A stretch of DNA of 64,000 nucleotides from Nemesobacter sp965204665 (GCA_965204665.1 OZ242002.1:1736001-1800000); one strand, 5' to 3'; numbered from the stretch's first letter, positions 14,524 to 24,019 are shown. Translations and numbers: made by a program. The notes: a model not told the origin generated them from the letters alone.

Positions 14524-16755
14524 AACATTTTTATGTCGAAATCGCCCCCTGGAGTTCGTATACAAGTCGGAGGTCAGTCCCGGGATAGACCGTGCGGGTT
14601 CGATTGAGTTCATCAATCAGAACGAGCAGTTCCCGGTCCATCGCTTTGTTGGACAACCCCGGAATCCGCACCCTGAGTATACCCTTGTCCGATTCCGGCA
14701 GAATGTCGGCATCCGCCCGCATTAGAGCCGCAAGCAGTTTCCTCCCATCCTGTCTTCTACCCTGTCCTTCAGTTATCGCCTGCATCATTTTAGTCTCTGC
14801 ACGATAACAGATCATCCGAATGATATCTATAAACAGACGCTTGGGAACAGGCAACGCATTCAGCCTTTCACCCCTCGGCAGGTCTCCCGCTCTGACATGC
14901 TTCGGAAGAATTCCGCGTTGTTGCTTGAGATTCTCAAGCTCCTCATCAAGAGAAACAATCTTCGCCTTAACACCTTCATCGATTCTCGTATCCACCGATG
15001 CCTTGACGATAAGTCTGTCGCGGTGAGCTTTCACCTTGTTGATCCGCTTCTGAACCTTCCTGCGGTCCGGATTGATCACAAGGGCATCGGGATCCACATC
15101 CTCTATCGCATGCTCGGGCAGCGCGTCGAGATTGAATTCATCCCGCATGTATTTGAAGAAGTTCTCCTGGGACCAGCGTGAGAACATGGCTCCCGCAACC
15201 TCCTCCACAGGCATGGTCGGGTGAGTAGTGACCAACGGAACCTGCCTCCCGTTGTCGAGCAGTCGGCGTATCTGACGCACACAAGGTCCATTGTTCAGAA
15301 CTATACGCTTTTCAGTCAATCGAACACTCCTGATCACCGAACCCGCCGGACCCCGTACCGCCACGTCATATACTTCAAAATCATCTGAAGGCCAGTCCTC
15401 ACCCGAGAAGTTTTTGTGCCAGGTGATGCATGCTATGCCCTTGCGCGCCAGCCTGAGAAACAGACTCGGGCTCCACCCCTCCCTGTCGAACACCAAGGTG
15501 ACTGCCGGCTCACAATTATCCGTACGGGCAAGGTCCGGCGCATCCTCAGGTACGACTCCCATAGCCTGCAGTTCCGGCACAACATCGTGTTCAAGCATCT
15601 TAACCATCTTCGGGTCAAGGTCTTTATGAAGACAGATCAACGGTTTGCCTCCCATAGCATTTATCCAATAACTCGTTGAAGCCGCAAGACAAAGCTTCTG
15701 ACGCGAAACGAAGTGACGGGGAAGTTTCCCCTTGCGTCCGCTGTACACCTTCGTATGCCCGTCAACAGCCAGTGTCATCCAGTCTTTCGGTTCCGCTTCC
15801 ACCCATCGATCAATCAACGCCTTCTGCCAGCCCCGTACCGCCTCGTGCGAACTGCAGATCAATGAAACTTTCTTCCTCAGTGTCTTGACTTCGGGACAAC
15901 GGTCAAGACCGAGCACAATCCCCCACTCCCCGGGAGACTGATAGCGCAGCGCCTCCGATGTACGCACCCTGGCCATTATCAGAAAGGCTATGAAGACAAT
16001 AATGGTGGACAGTCCGTAAAAACCTTTAGGAAGACGCAGTAACTGACGCGCAGTATCAAGCAGACCTTCTTCGAGCAGCATCGGCAGGGCGGTGAGAACA
16101 CCCCCGTTGGACACCCCGAGAGCCTGTTTATTGAATGCGGGAGAGGCTTCAATCATCATTCCGTTGGATGCTGAAGTACGTCCGTCGACATCGTGAAAGG
16201 CTCTGCCCATCGCAGTCTTCCTGTCATGACCGTCACGCTGTGAACGCCCGCTCGCCGGTTGTTTCCCGGATGTTGAAGGACTCCTGATGATGCCGCTGCT
16301 CAGGTTCTCGCTGAAGGTGGAGTAGGCCACTCCGAGCTTTATGGCGCAAGCCCGCCTGCTCATGCCCGATGCGAGCATGGCTTCGGCTTTCTCAGCCGTC
16401 TCTCGTTTGATCACAGTGCGTCCTCGTCGTCTTTGAGGTTCACTGAACCCATCCTCTCCCTTGGTCTTCATGAGACTGATTGCACGTCTGACCGTGGAGA
16501 GTGAAACGGGAAAAGCGCGAACCAGGTCGACAATGCGAATCCGGTTCAACTCGTGCAACCGGGCGATACGAAGATGCATGCCGCGAGCGTCGTCCGCCTT
16601 GTGGAAATCATACGGTTCAAGATTGTAGAAGTAATAAGTGATGTCACCAATAGTCATCCAGGAATGATTCCTTGCAATAGGGGTGGATTCTGCGGGTGAG
16701 AGGGGGAGTTCGAGCTTGACTGGAATATCTGTAGAATGTTTCATAGTAAATTGTG
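14510..16755 (-). mobile_element. Insertion sequence with imperfect terminal inverted repeats
   Basis: The left end (14510-14529, CACAATTTAAATGAAACATT) is repeated in inverted form at 16735-16755 with one added base and a two-base change. Between them lies one long transposase gene on the minus strand that fills nearly the whole element; its ATG and stop both abut the repeats. No target duplication is evident just outside these limits, so the exact ends are uncertain; the left homology with other copies begins earlier, at 14493. I could not assign an IS family. Confidence 0.75.
14531..16744 (-). CDS. DDE-type transposase of unassigned IS family
   Basis: 737 residues, intact. Residues about 60-150 hold two helix-turn-helix blocks (RIVDLVRAFPVSLSTVRRAISLM and GMSRRACAIKLGVAYSTFSENL) for end binding. 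The catalytic triad is probably Asp328 (LAVDGHTKVYSG), Asp420 (TLVFDREGWSP) and Glu526 (FSRWSQENFFKYMRDEF), the usual spacing and sequence style of DDE transposases. The C-terminal third is rich in basic helices (RRKVQKRINKVKAHRDRL). It is longer than most IS transposases. The lack of any frameshift suggests recent arrival between bioD and the ACIII operon. Confidence 0.85.
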   Translation of the reverse strand: MKHSTDIPVKLELPLSPAESTPIARNHSWMTIGDITYYFYNLEPYDFHKADDARGMHLRIARLHELNRIRIVDLVRAFPVSLSTVRRAISLMKTKGEDGFSEPQRRRGRTVIKRETAEKAEAMLASGMSRRACAIKLGVAYSTFSENLSSGIIRSPSTSGKQPASGRSQRDGHDRKTAMGRAFHDVDGRTSASNGMMIEASPAFNKQALGVSNGGVLTALPMLLEEGLLDTARQLLRLPKGFYGLSTIIVFIAFLIMARVRTSEALRYQSPGEWGIVLGLDRCPEVKTLRKKVSLICSSHEAVRGWQKALIDRWVEAEPKDWMTLAVDGHTKVYSGRKGKLPRHFVSRQKLCLAASTSYWINAMGGKPLICLHKDLDPKMVKMLEHDVVPELQAMGVVPEDAPDLARTDNCEPAVTLVFDREGWSPSLFLRLARKGIACITWHKNFSGEDWPSDDFEVYDVAVRGPAGSVIRSVRLTEKRIVLNNGPCVRQIRRLLDNGRQVPLVTTHPTMPVEEVAGAMFSRWSQENFFKYMRDEFNLDALPEHAIEDVDPDALVINPDRRKVQKRINKVKAHRDRLIVKASVDTRIDEGVKAKIVSLDEELENLKQQRGILPKHVRAGDLPRGERLNALPVPKRLFIDIIRMICYRAETKMMQAITEGQGRRQDGRKLLAALMRADADILPESDKGILRVRIPGLSNKAMDRELLVLIDELNRTRTVYPGTDLRLVYELQGAIST

Positions 16756-16789
16756 AATGAAAAACCGCCTTTAAAGTGCAGAACTTTTC

Positions 16790-16818
16790 TTGACAGATTA
16801 AAACAAAATACTGATAAT
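16790..16818 (+). promoter_or_regulatory. Strong sigma-70-type promoter of the ACIII operon
   Basis: TTGACA, a 17-nt spacer and GATAAT. Expected transcript start is near 16825, about 48 nt before the GTG chosen for actA. It begins 35 bp outside the IS right end, so the IS insertion has removed or replaced anything further upstream. Confidence 0.75.
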
Positions 16819-16872
16819 AGTGCCCGTTCGATTTATTTCCTGATTAAACAGCCCGTTTTAAGCAAGGTTGAA

Positions 16873-17472
16873 GTGAGAATAGAAATTAAAACATTATCGC
16901 CTATTGTTATATTTGTTTTATTCTTAGCCTCGGGGCTCTACATTCCTCTTGTCTCAGATGCGCAGGATAAAGGTCCTGCACAGCCTGTGCTTTTCAGCCA
17001 CAAAATACACGCGGGCGACAATCAGATACAATGCCAGACCTGTCACAGTTATACGGAGGTGTCCGCTCATCCGGGAATTCCTTCGGTGAAAAAGTGCATG
17101 GGATGCCACTCCTATGTTGCAGGAAGAGATGTTGAATATACAACTCAGGGCGGACAGACAATCAACATAAAACAGGAGATAAACAAGGTCAAGGGGTACT
17201 GGCGCCGGCAGGAACCGATACCCTGGGTGAAAGTTTCCGGAATGTACGGTACGCGGTCCGCCGGACTTCCTGATTATGTGCGTTTTAGCCACAAAAGACA
17301 CATAAAACGCGGATTCGAGTGCAGCACTTGTCACGGGGAAGTGGAGAAGATGGATGTGGTCCACAAGGCAGAGGATATGACGATGGGTTTCTGTCTGTCG
17401 TGTCATGAAGAGAACGCTGATGATGAGCATCACAAAACTGAACTCAAGGATTGTCTGACCTGTCATTACTAG
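16873..17472 (+). CDS. actA: ACIII subunit A, pentahaem c-type cytochrome
   Basis: About 199 residues. The frame is open from 16753, but that start lies before the predicted promoter; GTG 16873 (AAGG just upstream) gives VRIEIKTLSPIVIFVLFLASGLYIPLV, a normal N-terminal membrane anchor/signal. Five CXXCH haem sites follow: CQTCH, CMGCH, CSTCH, CLSCH and CLTCH. In Alternative Complex III this subunit carries electrons from the quinol-oxidising core towards a mobile or oxidase-bound cytochrome in the periplasm. First gene of the act operon, 13 bp before actB. Confidence 0.93.
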   Translation: MRIEIKTLSPIVIFVLFLASGLYIPLVSDAQDKGPAQPVLFSHKIHAGDNQIQCQTCHSYTEVSAHPGIPSVKKCMGCHSYVAGRDVEYTTQGGQTINIKQEINKVKGYWRRQEPIPWVKVSGMYGTRSAGLPDYVRFSHKRHIKRGFECSTCHGEVEKMDVVHKAEDMTMGFCLSCHEENADDEHHKTELKDCLTCHY

Positions 17473-17485
17473 GCCGGAGGAATAC

Positions 17486-20416
17486 ATGTCTCGGAAAGAA
17501 GAAAACGGAAAGGTCGGTATGAAAAGAAGGGATTTCCTGAAGGTGCTCGGGGTTGTGGGAGGCACGGCGGCTGTAGCCTCAAGTTGTTCTGAACCCGTTG
17601 AGCAGATAATTCCCTATGTCGTCGCTCCTGAAAACGTAATTCCCGGCGTGCCGAAATTCTACTCAACTACCTGCAGGGAGTGCCCCGCGGGGTGCGGTCT
17701 TGTGTTGAAAAATCGTGAAGGGCGAGCCGTAAAAGTTGAAGGAAACCCCGAAAATCCGATAAACGAGGGAAAAACATGCGCAGTCGGCCAAGCTTCTCTC
17801 CAGGGTCTCTACAACCCCGACAGAATACGTTCTCCCCTAAGGCGCAACGAGATAACCGAAAGGCTTGAACCTTTAGGATGGGACCGCGCAGAATCCATAT
17901 TCGCGGAAAAAATAGATTCTCTCCAGTCAGGAAAAGTGGTCTATCTCGGCAACCACGTTTCGGGAACTTATCCTCGGCTGGTAAAACAGTTCCTTGAGCC
18001 CCTCGGCGGAGAACACTACACTTATGAAACTTTTTCCCACGAGCCGATAAAGAAAGCGAATTCCATTGTTTTCGGAAGAAACGAAATTCCTTCCTACAGA
18101 ATAGATAAGGCCGACTACCTGCTTTCTTTCGGAGCGGACTACCTTGAGACATGGCTTTGCCAGGTTTCAAACGCCATCGGGTATTCCAAGATACGGGAGA
18201 TTGACAATAAAAAAACCGGGAAAATAGTCCACATAGAGCCCCGTTCAGGAATAACCGCTTCCAATGCGGACATTTGGATTGCGGCGAAACCAGGCACTGA
18301 ACAGTACCTTGCGCTTGCTATGGCAAACGTGATGATTTCTGACAACCTCAGCAGAAACCCTGCAGGACCCATAGCGTCAAAAGTTTCGGATTACAGTCCG
18401 CAGAAAGTCTCTGCGATTACCGGCGTTCCCTCGGATACCATAAGGAAAATCGCCCGCGATTTTGCTTCTTCTCCATCAAGCCTGGCCATAGGCGGAGGGG
18501 CGGCCAACACGGGGTCTAACGCGACGGAGACTCTAGTTGCCGTGAATTTTCTGAATTATCTTGCCGACAACATAGGCAGAACAGTTGACTTTTCCGACCC
18601 TCTTTCAATTTCAGATGTAGCGGGCTTTGCCGATATAAGTCGTCTTGTGGAGAGAATGAGGGCAGGCGAGATAGATGTTCTGATTCTCCATGACGTGAAC
18701 CCCGCCTTCACTCTTCCGGCGGAACTGGGTTTTTCAGAGGCGCTCGCGAAAGTGCCTTTTGTGGTGAGCCTTTCTCCGTTTCTTGATGAGACTTCGGAGC
18801 ATTCTCATCTCATACTTCCCGACAACACGACTTTCGAGAGTTGGGGTGATTACAGTCCGAAAAAGAGCGTGACGGGAATAATTCAGCCTGTCATGAGACC
18901 GGTTTTCAACACAAAATCCGCAGGCGATACGCTCATATCCGTTTCCGGTAAAGCAAAAACGCTTCAAGGTACGTTTACCGAGAAAAAATACTATGACTAC
19001 CTCAGAAACGCATGGAAAGAAAATATCTCCCCGACAACTGATTTTGAAAAATTCTGGAAGGATCTTCTGGTGAACGGACAAGTGACGACTTCTCCCGCGC
19101 CCGTAACTGCATCGCTTTCATCTTCGGTGAGTTCCGTCACTTTTCGCGGTCCGGAATTCGTGGGGGACGGAGATTTCCATTTCATCGCATATCCGTCATA
19201 CAGGTTTTTTGACGGAAGAGGCGCTAACAAGCCTTGGCTCCAGGAATTGCCCGATGCCCTTACGACCTCGGTTTGGGATTCTTGGGTTGAAATAAACCCC
19301 GAGGTTGCTGAAAGAATGGGTCTTGACGACGGTTCGTACGTAAAGGTGGAGCTTCCTGGAGGAAGTTTTGAGGCCCAGGTCTTTGTTTATGAGGGAATAA
19401 GGCGAGATGTTCTGGCCGTTGCTCTGGGACAGGGACATACATCTTACGGAAGATATGCGAAGGGAAGGGGACAGAACCCTTTTAGTTTTCTTCCGGTTGC
19501 GACCGATTCGCTCTCAGGCGGATTCGCATTACTTTCGAGCAAGGCCAAAGTGTCTTCACTCAGAAAAAGAGACCTGCTGGTGAGAACCCAGTACACGAAA
19601 TCCCAAGGTGACAGACCTATGGCCAAGACTGTTGCGCTTGCGGAGATAGGTCATCATCAGGACTCGCATAAAAATGAAAAGCATCATCCTGACTTCTACC
19701 CTGAAAAGGAGTATGTAAAGTACAGGTGGGGAATGGCCATAGATCTTAACAAGTGCACGGGTTGCGGGTCTTGCGTGACGGCCTGTTATGCTGAGAACAA
19801 CATTCCGTTTGTAGGAAAGAAACAGGTGGCTAAGCGTCGCGAAATGAACTGGATCCGCATAGAGAGATACTTCGAGAAAAACAACGACGGAACTCTTGAT
19901 GTGAGATTCATGCCGATGCTCTGCCAGCAGTGCGGAAACGCTCCTTGTGAGCCTGTGTGTCCCGTATTTGCCACCTACCACAACCATGAAGGGTTAAACG
20001 GCATGATCTACAACCGTTGCGTGGGTACTAGATATTGCGCGAACAACTGTACTTACAAGGTGAGGAGATTTAACTGGTACGCCCAAAGTTTTCCGGAACC
20101 TCTTAACTGGCAACTAAACCCTGATGTGACGGTCAGATCAAAGGGAGTTATGGAGAAATGCACGTTCTGCGTTCAGAGAATAGCCTACGGAAAGGATCTG
20201 GCGAAGGATGAAGGAAGGCTTCTTCGCGACCGAGAAGTTCTTACGGCCTGTGAGCAGGCGTGTCCGAGCGAGGCTATAGTGTTCGGTAATCTGCTTGACG
20301 AAAGCAGCAGGGCTTCTGTTCTGTCCGAGGATAAAAGAGGGTACAGATCCCTGGAAGAGATAAACACCAAACCTGCGATCACATATCTTAAGAAAGTCAA
20401 ACAGGAAACAGCCTGA
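17486..20416 (+). CDS. actB: ACIII subunit B, molybdopterin-oxidoreductase-like protein with Fe-S ferredoxin domain
   Basis: 976 residues. A Tat-type signal (MKRRDFLKVLGVVGGTAAVASSC, about residues 12-34) sends it across the membrane; the Cys could be lipidated. Residues about 45-700 resemble a molybdopterin oxidoreductase (CRECPAGCGLVL near 58) of the kind that in ACIII has lost its cofactor. Residues about 745-950 form an iron-sulfur unit with four cysteine groups: CTGCGSCVTAC, CQQCGNAPCEPVC, CVGTRYCANNC and CTFC...CEQAC. This is the fused B1/B2 form known in ACIII. It lies between actA and actC, with its TGA overlapping the actC ATG. Confidence 0.95.
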   Translation: MSRKEENGKVGMKRRDFLKVLGVVGGTAAVASSCSEPVEQIIPYVVAPENVIPGVPKFYSTTCRECPAGCGLVLKNREGRAVKVEGNPENPINEGKTCAVGQASLQGLYNPDRIRSPLRRNEITERLEPLGWDRAESIFAEKIDSLQSGKVVYLGNHVSGTYPRLVKQFLEPLGGEHYTYETFSHEPIKKANSIVFGRNEIPSYRIDKADYLLSFGADYLETWLCQVSNAIGYSKIREIDNKKTGKIVHIEPRSGITASNADIWIAAKPGTEQYLALAMANVMISDNLSRNPAGPIASKVSDYSPQKVSAITGVPSDTIRKIARDFASSPSSLAIGGGAANTGSNATETLVAVNFLNYLADNIGRTVDFSDPLSISDVAGFADISRLVERMRAGEIDVLILHDVNPAFTLPAELGFSEALAKVPFVVSLSPFLDETSEHSHLILPDNTTFESWGDYSPKKSVTGIIQPVMRPVFNTKSAGDTLISVSGKAKTLQGTFTEKKYYDYLRNAWKENISPTTDFEKFWKDLLVNGQVTTSPAPVTASLSSSVSSVTFRGPEFVGDGDFHFIAYPSYRFFDGRGANKPWLQELPDALTTSVWDSWVEINPEVAERMGLDDGSYVKVELPGGSFEAQVFVYEGIRRDVLAVALGQGHTSYGRYAKGRGQNPFSFLPVATDSLSGGFALLSSKAKVSSLRKRDLLVRTQYTKSQGDRPMAKTVALAEIGHHQDSHKNEKHHPDFYPEKEYVKYRWGMAIDLNKCTGCGSCVTACYAENNIPFVGKKQVAKRREMNWIRIERYFEKNNDGTLDVRFMPMLCQQCGNAPCEPVCPVFATYHNHEGLNGMIYNRCVGTRYCANNCTYKVRRFNWYAQSFPEPLNWQLNPDVTVRSKGVMEKCTFCVQRIAYGKDLAKDEGRLLRDREVLTACEQACPSEAIVFGNLLDESSRASVLSEDKRGYRSLEEINTKPAITYLKKVKQETA

Positions 20417-21756
20417 TGAGCCGGATACAACAAACCAACCCCCTGACTTATTCGAGAATTACTGAAGATGTGGTCGGAATGCTCGACAAGCCTTCGAAGA
20501 AGTGGTGGGCGCTTTTCTTACCCACCGTGCTGCTTGTAGGTCTGGGCGCCACATGCTTTTTCTATCAGGTAGCCACCGGTCTCGGAGTCGCTGGTTATCG
20601 TCATCCGGTTTTCTGGGGGGTTTATATAACCGACTTCGTTTTCTGGGTAGGGATAGCCCACTCCGGAACTCTCATATCCGCGATACTCTATCTGTTCAGA
20701 GCCAGATTCAGAATGTCCATATACAGAATCGCCGAAGCTATGACGGTTTTTGCGGTTCTCACGGCAGGACTGTTCCCGATAATTCACCTGGGGAGACCTT
20801 GGAATTTTCTTTGGCTGATTCCGTATCCCAACTCGAGAGAACTCTGGGTAAACTTCAAGTCTCCTCTGGTCTGGGACGTGTTTGCGGTAAGCACCTACCT
20901 TACCGTCAGTTCAGTTTTCTTCCTAGTAGGAATGATTCCCGACATCGCATCCATAAGAGATAAGGTCAAGGAAGTGCCGAGGAAGATCATATATTCCGTC
21001 CTTTCTTTCGGATGGAAAGGTTCCAACAGAGAATGGCTTCACTACACAAGGGCTTATCTGTACTTTGCGGCTCTTGCCACCCCTCTTGTTCTTTCGGTCC
21101 ACAGCGTCGTGTCCTGGGACTTCGCCATGGGTAACGTTCCCGGATGGCATACTACCATATTCCCTCCGTACTTTGTTGCCGGAGCTATTTTCTCCGGTCT
21201 TGCGATGGTCATCACGCTCACTATCCCTATAAGGAAAATATTTCGTCTCGAGGACTACATAACGCTTGATAACTATGACGGGATGGCAAAACTGATCATT
21301 CTGACTTCATGCATAGTCGGATACGCATATGCGGCGGAGTTTTTTATGGCGTGGTACAGCGGGAGTCCGTATGAGTGGGGACAGTTCGTGTATCGCGCCA
21401 CGGGAGAGTACGCTATTTTCTACTGGACGATGGTTATATGCAACTGTGTTGTTCCGATAGCATTTTGGTGGGAAAAAATCAGAAAGAACATAAAAGCCCT
21501 GTTCGTCATTTCCATCCTGATAAACATAGGGATGTGGTTCGAGCGGTTCAACATTATCGTCATATCGCTATCTAGGGACTACAACCCGGGATCATGGGGA
21601 ATATATAAGATATCGCTTGTCGAGGCCGGAATAACGATCGGTAGTTTCGCATGGTTCTTTATGTTCTTCCTGTTGTTTGTGAAAACTCTTCCGGCCATCT
21701 CTATAGCCGAAATGAAGGAAGTGCTTCCGATTCCGAAGAAGGGAGGTTCGAAATAG
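20416..21756 (+). CDS. actC: ACIII subunit C, NrfD-like quinol-binding membrane protein
   Basis: 446 residues with about ten hydrophobic helices, NrfD/PsrC family. The N-terminal cytoplasmic part is followed by helices such as WALFLPTVLLVGLGATCFF and YITDFVFWVGIAHSGTLISAILYL, the latter holding the conserved GIAHSGT quinone-site region; HLGRPWNFLWLIPYPNSRELWVNFKSPLVWDVFAVSTYL is also typical. It anchors ActB and oxidises menaquinol or ubiquinol. Start ATG 20416 overlaps the actB stop, and actD follows without a gap. Confidence 0.95.
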   Translation: MSRIQQTNPLTYSRITEDVVGMLDKPSKKWWALFLPTVLLVGLGATCFFYQVATGLGVAGYRHPVFWGVYITDFVFWVGIAHSGTLISAILYLFRARFRMSIYRIAEAMTVFAVLTAGLFPIIHLGRPWNFLWLIPYPNSRELWVNFKSPLVWDVFAVSTYLTVSSVFFLVGMIPDIASIRDKVKEVPRKIIYSVLSFGWKGSNREWLHYTRAYLYFAALATPLVLSVHSVVSWDFAMGNVPGWHTTIFPPYFVAGAIFSGLAMVITLTIPIRKIFRLEDYITLDNYDGMAKLIILTSCIVGYAYAAEFFMAWYSGSPYEWGQFVYRATGEYAIFYWTMVICNCVVPIAFWWEKIRKNIKALFVISILINIGMWFERFNIIVISLSRDYNPGSWGIYKISLVEAGITIGSFAWFFMFFLLFVKTLPAISIAEMKEVLPIPKKGGSK

Positions 21757-22263
21757 ATGGACCAGGGAGTAGTGGGAATTTATTCATACCAAGATTCGGT
21801 TCTTTCCGCGGTAAAGAAATTAAAGGAGAAGGGGTACGGAAATATGAGAGTCTTCTCCCCGTGCCCTGACCATGAAATAGAGCAGGCGGTTGACCTGCCG
21901 GAGAGTCCGGTGCGGTTCTTCACTCTTTTCGGAGGACTGCTGGGGGCGATCTGCGGAGTTGCATTTACCGTTCTGACTTCGAGTTCCTGGCCTATAGCGG
22001 TGAGCGCAAAGCCCATAGTCTCAATAATTCCCTATATGGTGATTGTTTTTGAACTCACCGTGCTTTTCGGGGCCCTTTCGACTTTCTTGGGACTCATTGT
22101 GAATTCCCTCATCATAAAAAGAACCCCTGTGAGACTCTATGACGAGCGTTTCTCGGATGACAAGTTCGGCATTGCGGTCATATGCGGAAAAGAGAAGATG
22201 AACGAGGTTGAGGCGATATTAAATTCTACGGGAGCTGAAGAGATTAAGTTTGATGAAGCATAG
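21757..22263 (+). CDS. actD: ACIII subunit D (DUF3341 membrane protein)
   Basis: 168 residues. An N-terminal soluble block (GVVGIYSYQDSVLSAVKKLKEKGYGNMRVFSPCPDHEIEQAV) typical of DUF3341 precedes two membrane helices (FTLFGGLLGAICGVAFTVLT and IPYMVIVFELTVLFGALSTFLGLIV) and a short soluble tail ending GAEEIKFDEA. In ACIII this subunit contacts the membrane core; no redox group is bound. It begins directly after the actC stop and overlaps actE by 11 nt. Confidence 0.93.
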   Translation: MDQGVVGIYSYQDSVLSAVKKLKEKGYGNMRVFSPCPDHEIEQAVDLPESPVRFFTLFGGLLGAICGVAFTVLTSSSWPIAVSAKPIVSIIPYMVIVFELTVLFGALSTFLGLIVNSLIIKRTPVRLYDERFSDDKFGIAVICGKEKMNEVEAILNSTGAEEIKFDEA

Positions 22264-22837
22264 AAACTTTTTTTCCGCAATACCAGGACTGACCCGAGTT
22301 CTTGCTCCTGTGGTTAGAATGAAAATTTTCTCGGCGGTTGCAGTTATCGCCGTTACGGTATCCATTTCTTCCGCCCATTCTCTTCCGTGGTCATGGGATA
22401 TGTGGTCTCAGGACGCGATTCAGCCTTACGAGGAGCCCGTTATCTATCCTAGAGATTCAATTTCCACCGATGGAGAGAAAACCAGACTTGAGAACAGGGA
22501 GGAAGTTGAACTGATCGAGGAAGGACCTGTTCCCGCAACTGCGGAGTCGGTGTCCAGAGGTGAGAAACTTTTTGCACAACACTGCGCCGTATGTCACGGT
22601 CCCATGGGAGCAGGCGACGGAATCATAATAAAAAAAGGACTTGGTTTTTATCCGGTTAATCTCACCACCGCCGCGGTAAAACAGAGAACCGACGGCTACC
22701 TGTACGCATACATAAGATATGGGGGAAAGGTTATGATGCCCGCTTACGGCGAGAGTATTTTTGAAGAAGACTCCTGGAATGTGGTCAATTATATAAGGGA
22801 ACTTCAGAATGGGAATGCTGCGAAGGAGAACAGATAG
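22253..22837 (+). CDS. actE: ACIII subunit E, mono-haem cytochrome c
   Basis: 194 residues from ATG 22253 (a TTG lies one codon earlier). An N-terminal hydrophobic segment (MKIFSAVAVIAVTVSISSAHS, from about residue 23) acts as signal or anchor. One haem site, CAVCHGPMGAGDG, lies near residue 115, and the later conserved Met (KVMMPAYGESIFEEDSW) is a good axial ligand, as in class I cytochromes c. It would accept electrons from ActA. The start overlaps actD. Confidence 0.93.
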   Translation: MKHRNFFSAIPGLTRVLAPVVRMKIFSAVAVIAVTVSISSAHSLPWSWDMWSQDAIQPYEEPVIYPRDSISTDGEKTRLENREEVELIEEGPVPATAESVSRGEKLFAQHCAVCHGPMGAGDGIIIKKGLGFYPVNLTTAAVKQRTDGYLYAYIRYGGKVMMPAYGESIFEEDSWNVVNYIRELQNGNAAKENR

Positions 22838-22840
22838 AAA

Positions 22841-24019
22841 ATGGACCGGTCCATAAGCAACGAGATACTTGCAAAAAGAAATCAGATACCGGGGTGGGTG
22901 TTCAAGATTTTTTTCGCTCTTGCGGTTCTGGGCGCAGGTGCCTTTGTAACTGGCGTAAGAGGAGAGAAAGAAGATGAAGCCTGGCAGCTTTTTTTAGTGA
23001 ACTTTCTTTTCTGGACGGGAGTTGCCCAGGGCGGGCTTGTGTTTTCCTGCATATTGAGAATAACCAACGCCAGATGGGGGAGGGGATTGCTCCGTATAAG
23101 CGAGGGGTTTGCGAGTTTCACTATAGTATCTTTTGTGTTGCTTCTGGTTCTGTTTCTCGGGAAGGAGGTAGTTCTTCCGTACAGTCATCACCATTACCAT
23201 AGCCCCAAGGATCTGTGGCTTAACACGGACTTTGTGATGGCAAGAAACATCATCGGTTTCGCGGGGCTTCTTGTACTCAACTATTTCTACCTGAAAACTT
23301 CTCTCGGACAGGAATTAAACGGCGAACAGAAGATCGTCAAACTCAAGAAACTGGCTCCGGCTGTAATCGGTGCCTACGTGATTGTGTTTTCCCTGTTTTC
23401 TTGGGATTTCATGATGTCGCTTGATCCCCACTGGTTCAGTACTCTTTTCGGTCCCTACTATTTTATGGGAAGCCTCATAGCGGCCATAGGAGCCACAATA
23501 ATACTTTCTGTTCCGCTCAGGCGCTATATGGGGCTTGAAGACTACCTTTCCCAGAATCACTACTGGGATATGGGGAAGATACTGCAGGGCTTTTCCCTTT
23601 TCTGGGTATATCTTATGTTCTCGCAACTACTTCCTATCTGGTACGCCAACATGCCTGAAGAAACTGGATTTGTGATAAAGAGGGTCGTGGATGAACCGTT
23701 CCGTACTTTCGCCTGGTCGATTCTGACCTGTTGTTTCATATTCCCTTTCATATCGTTTCTGCCGAGAACTCACAAGATAATCACTCCAATAGCCGTGTTT
23801 ATCGCTACGGTCTCTTTTTCGGGTTTGTGGATGGACAAGTTTCTGCTGGTCGTTCCATCGCTTGCCGATGATCTGATATTCGGGTTGAATCATTTTCTGA
23901 TCACTCTCGGCTTTCTCGCGGGTTTTGTGGCGACTTTCCTTCTATTTGTAAACAGATTTCCGATTATACCTTTCGGCGACCCGTTTTTTGATGGAAAATC
24001 AGGGAAGGGAGGACATTAA
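22841..24019 (+). CDS. actF: ACIII subunit F, second NrfD-like membrane protein
   Basis: 392 residues, about ten membrane helices. Typical segments are WQLFLVNFLFWTGVAQGGLVFSCILRI, LPYSHHHYHSPKDLWLNTDFVMARNIIGFAGLLVLNYFYLK, and SWDFMMSLDPHWFSTLFGPYYFMGSLIAAIGATIIL, as in quinol:cytochrome c oxidoreductase ActF. It is 3 bp after actE. ActC and ActF are paralogues within the complex; ActF is thought to be structural and possibly proton-conducting. The stop is immediately followed by a 49-residue membrane peptide gene. Confidence 0.94.
   Translation: MDRSISNEILAKRNQIPGWVFKIFFALAVLGAGAFVTGVRGEKEDEAWQLFLVNFLFWTGVAQGGLVFSCILRITNARWGRGLLRISEGFASFTIVSFVLLLVLFLGKEVVLPYSHHHYHSPKDLWLNTDFVMARNIIGFAGLLVLNYFYLKTSLGQELNGEQKIVKLKKLAPAVIGAYVIVFSLFSWDFMMSLDPHWFSTLFGPYYFMGSLIAAIGATIILSVPLRRYMGLEDYLSQNHYWDMGKILQGFSLFWVYLMFSQLLPIWYANMPEETGFVIKRVVDEPFRTFAWSILTCCFIFPFISFLPRTHKIITPIAVFIATVSFSGLWMDKFLLVVPSLADDLIFGLNHFLITLGFLAGFVATFLLFVNRFPIIPFGDPFFDGKSGKGGH

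Noticed and set aside
16753..16872. Upstream extension of actA to an ATG at 16753
   Set aside because: It begins inside the IS end, precedes the predicted promoter and adds a non-signal-like segment; the GTG at 16873 gives a normal anchor.
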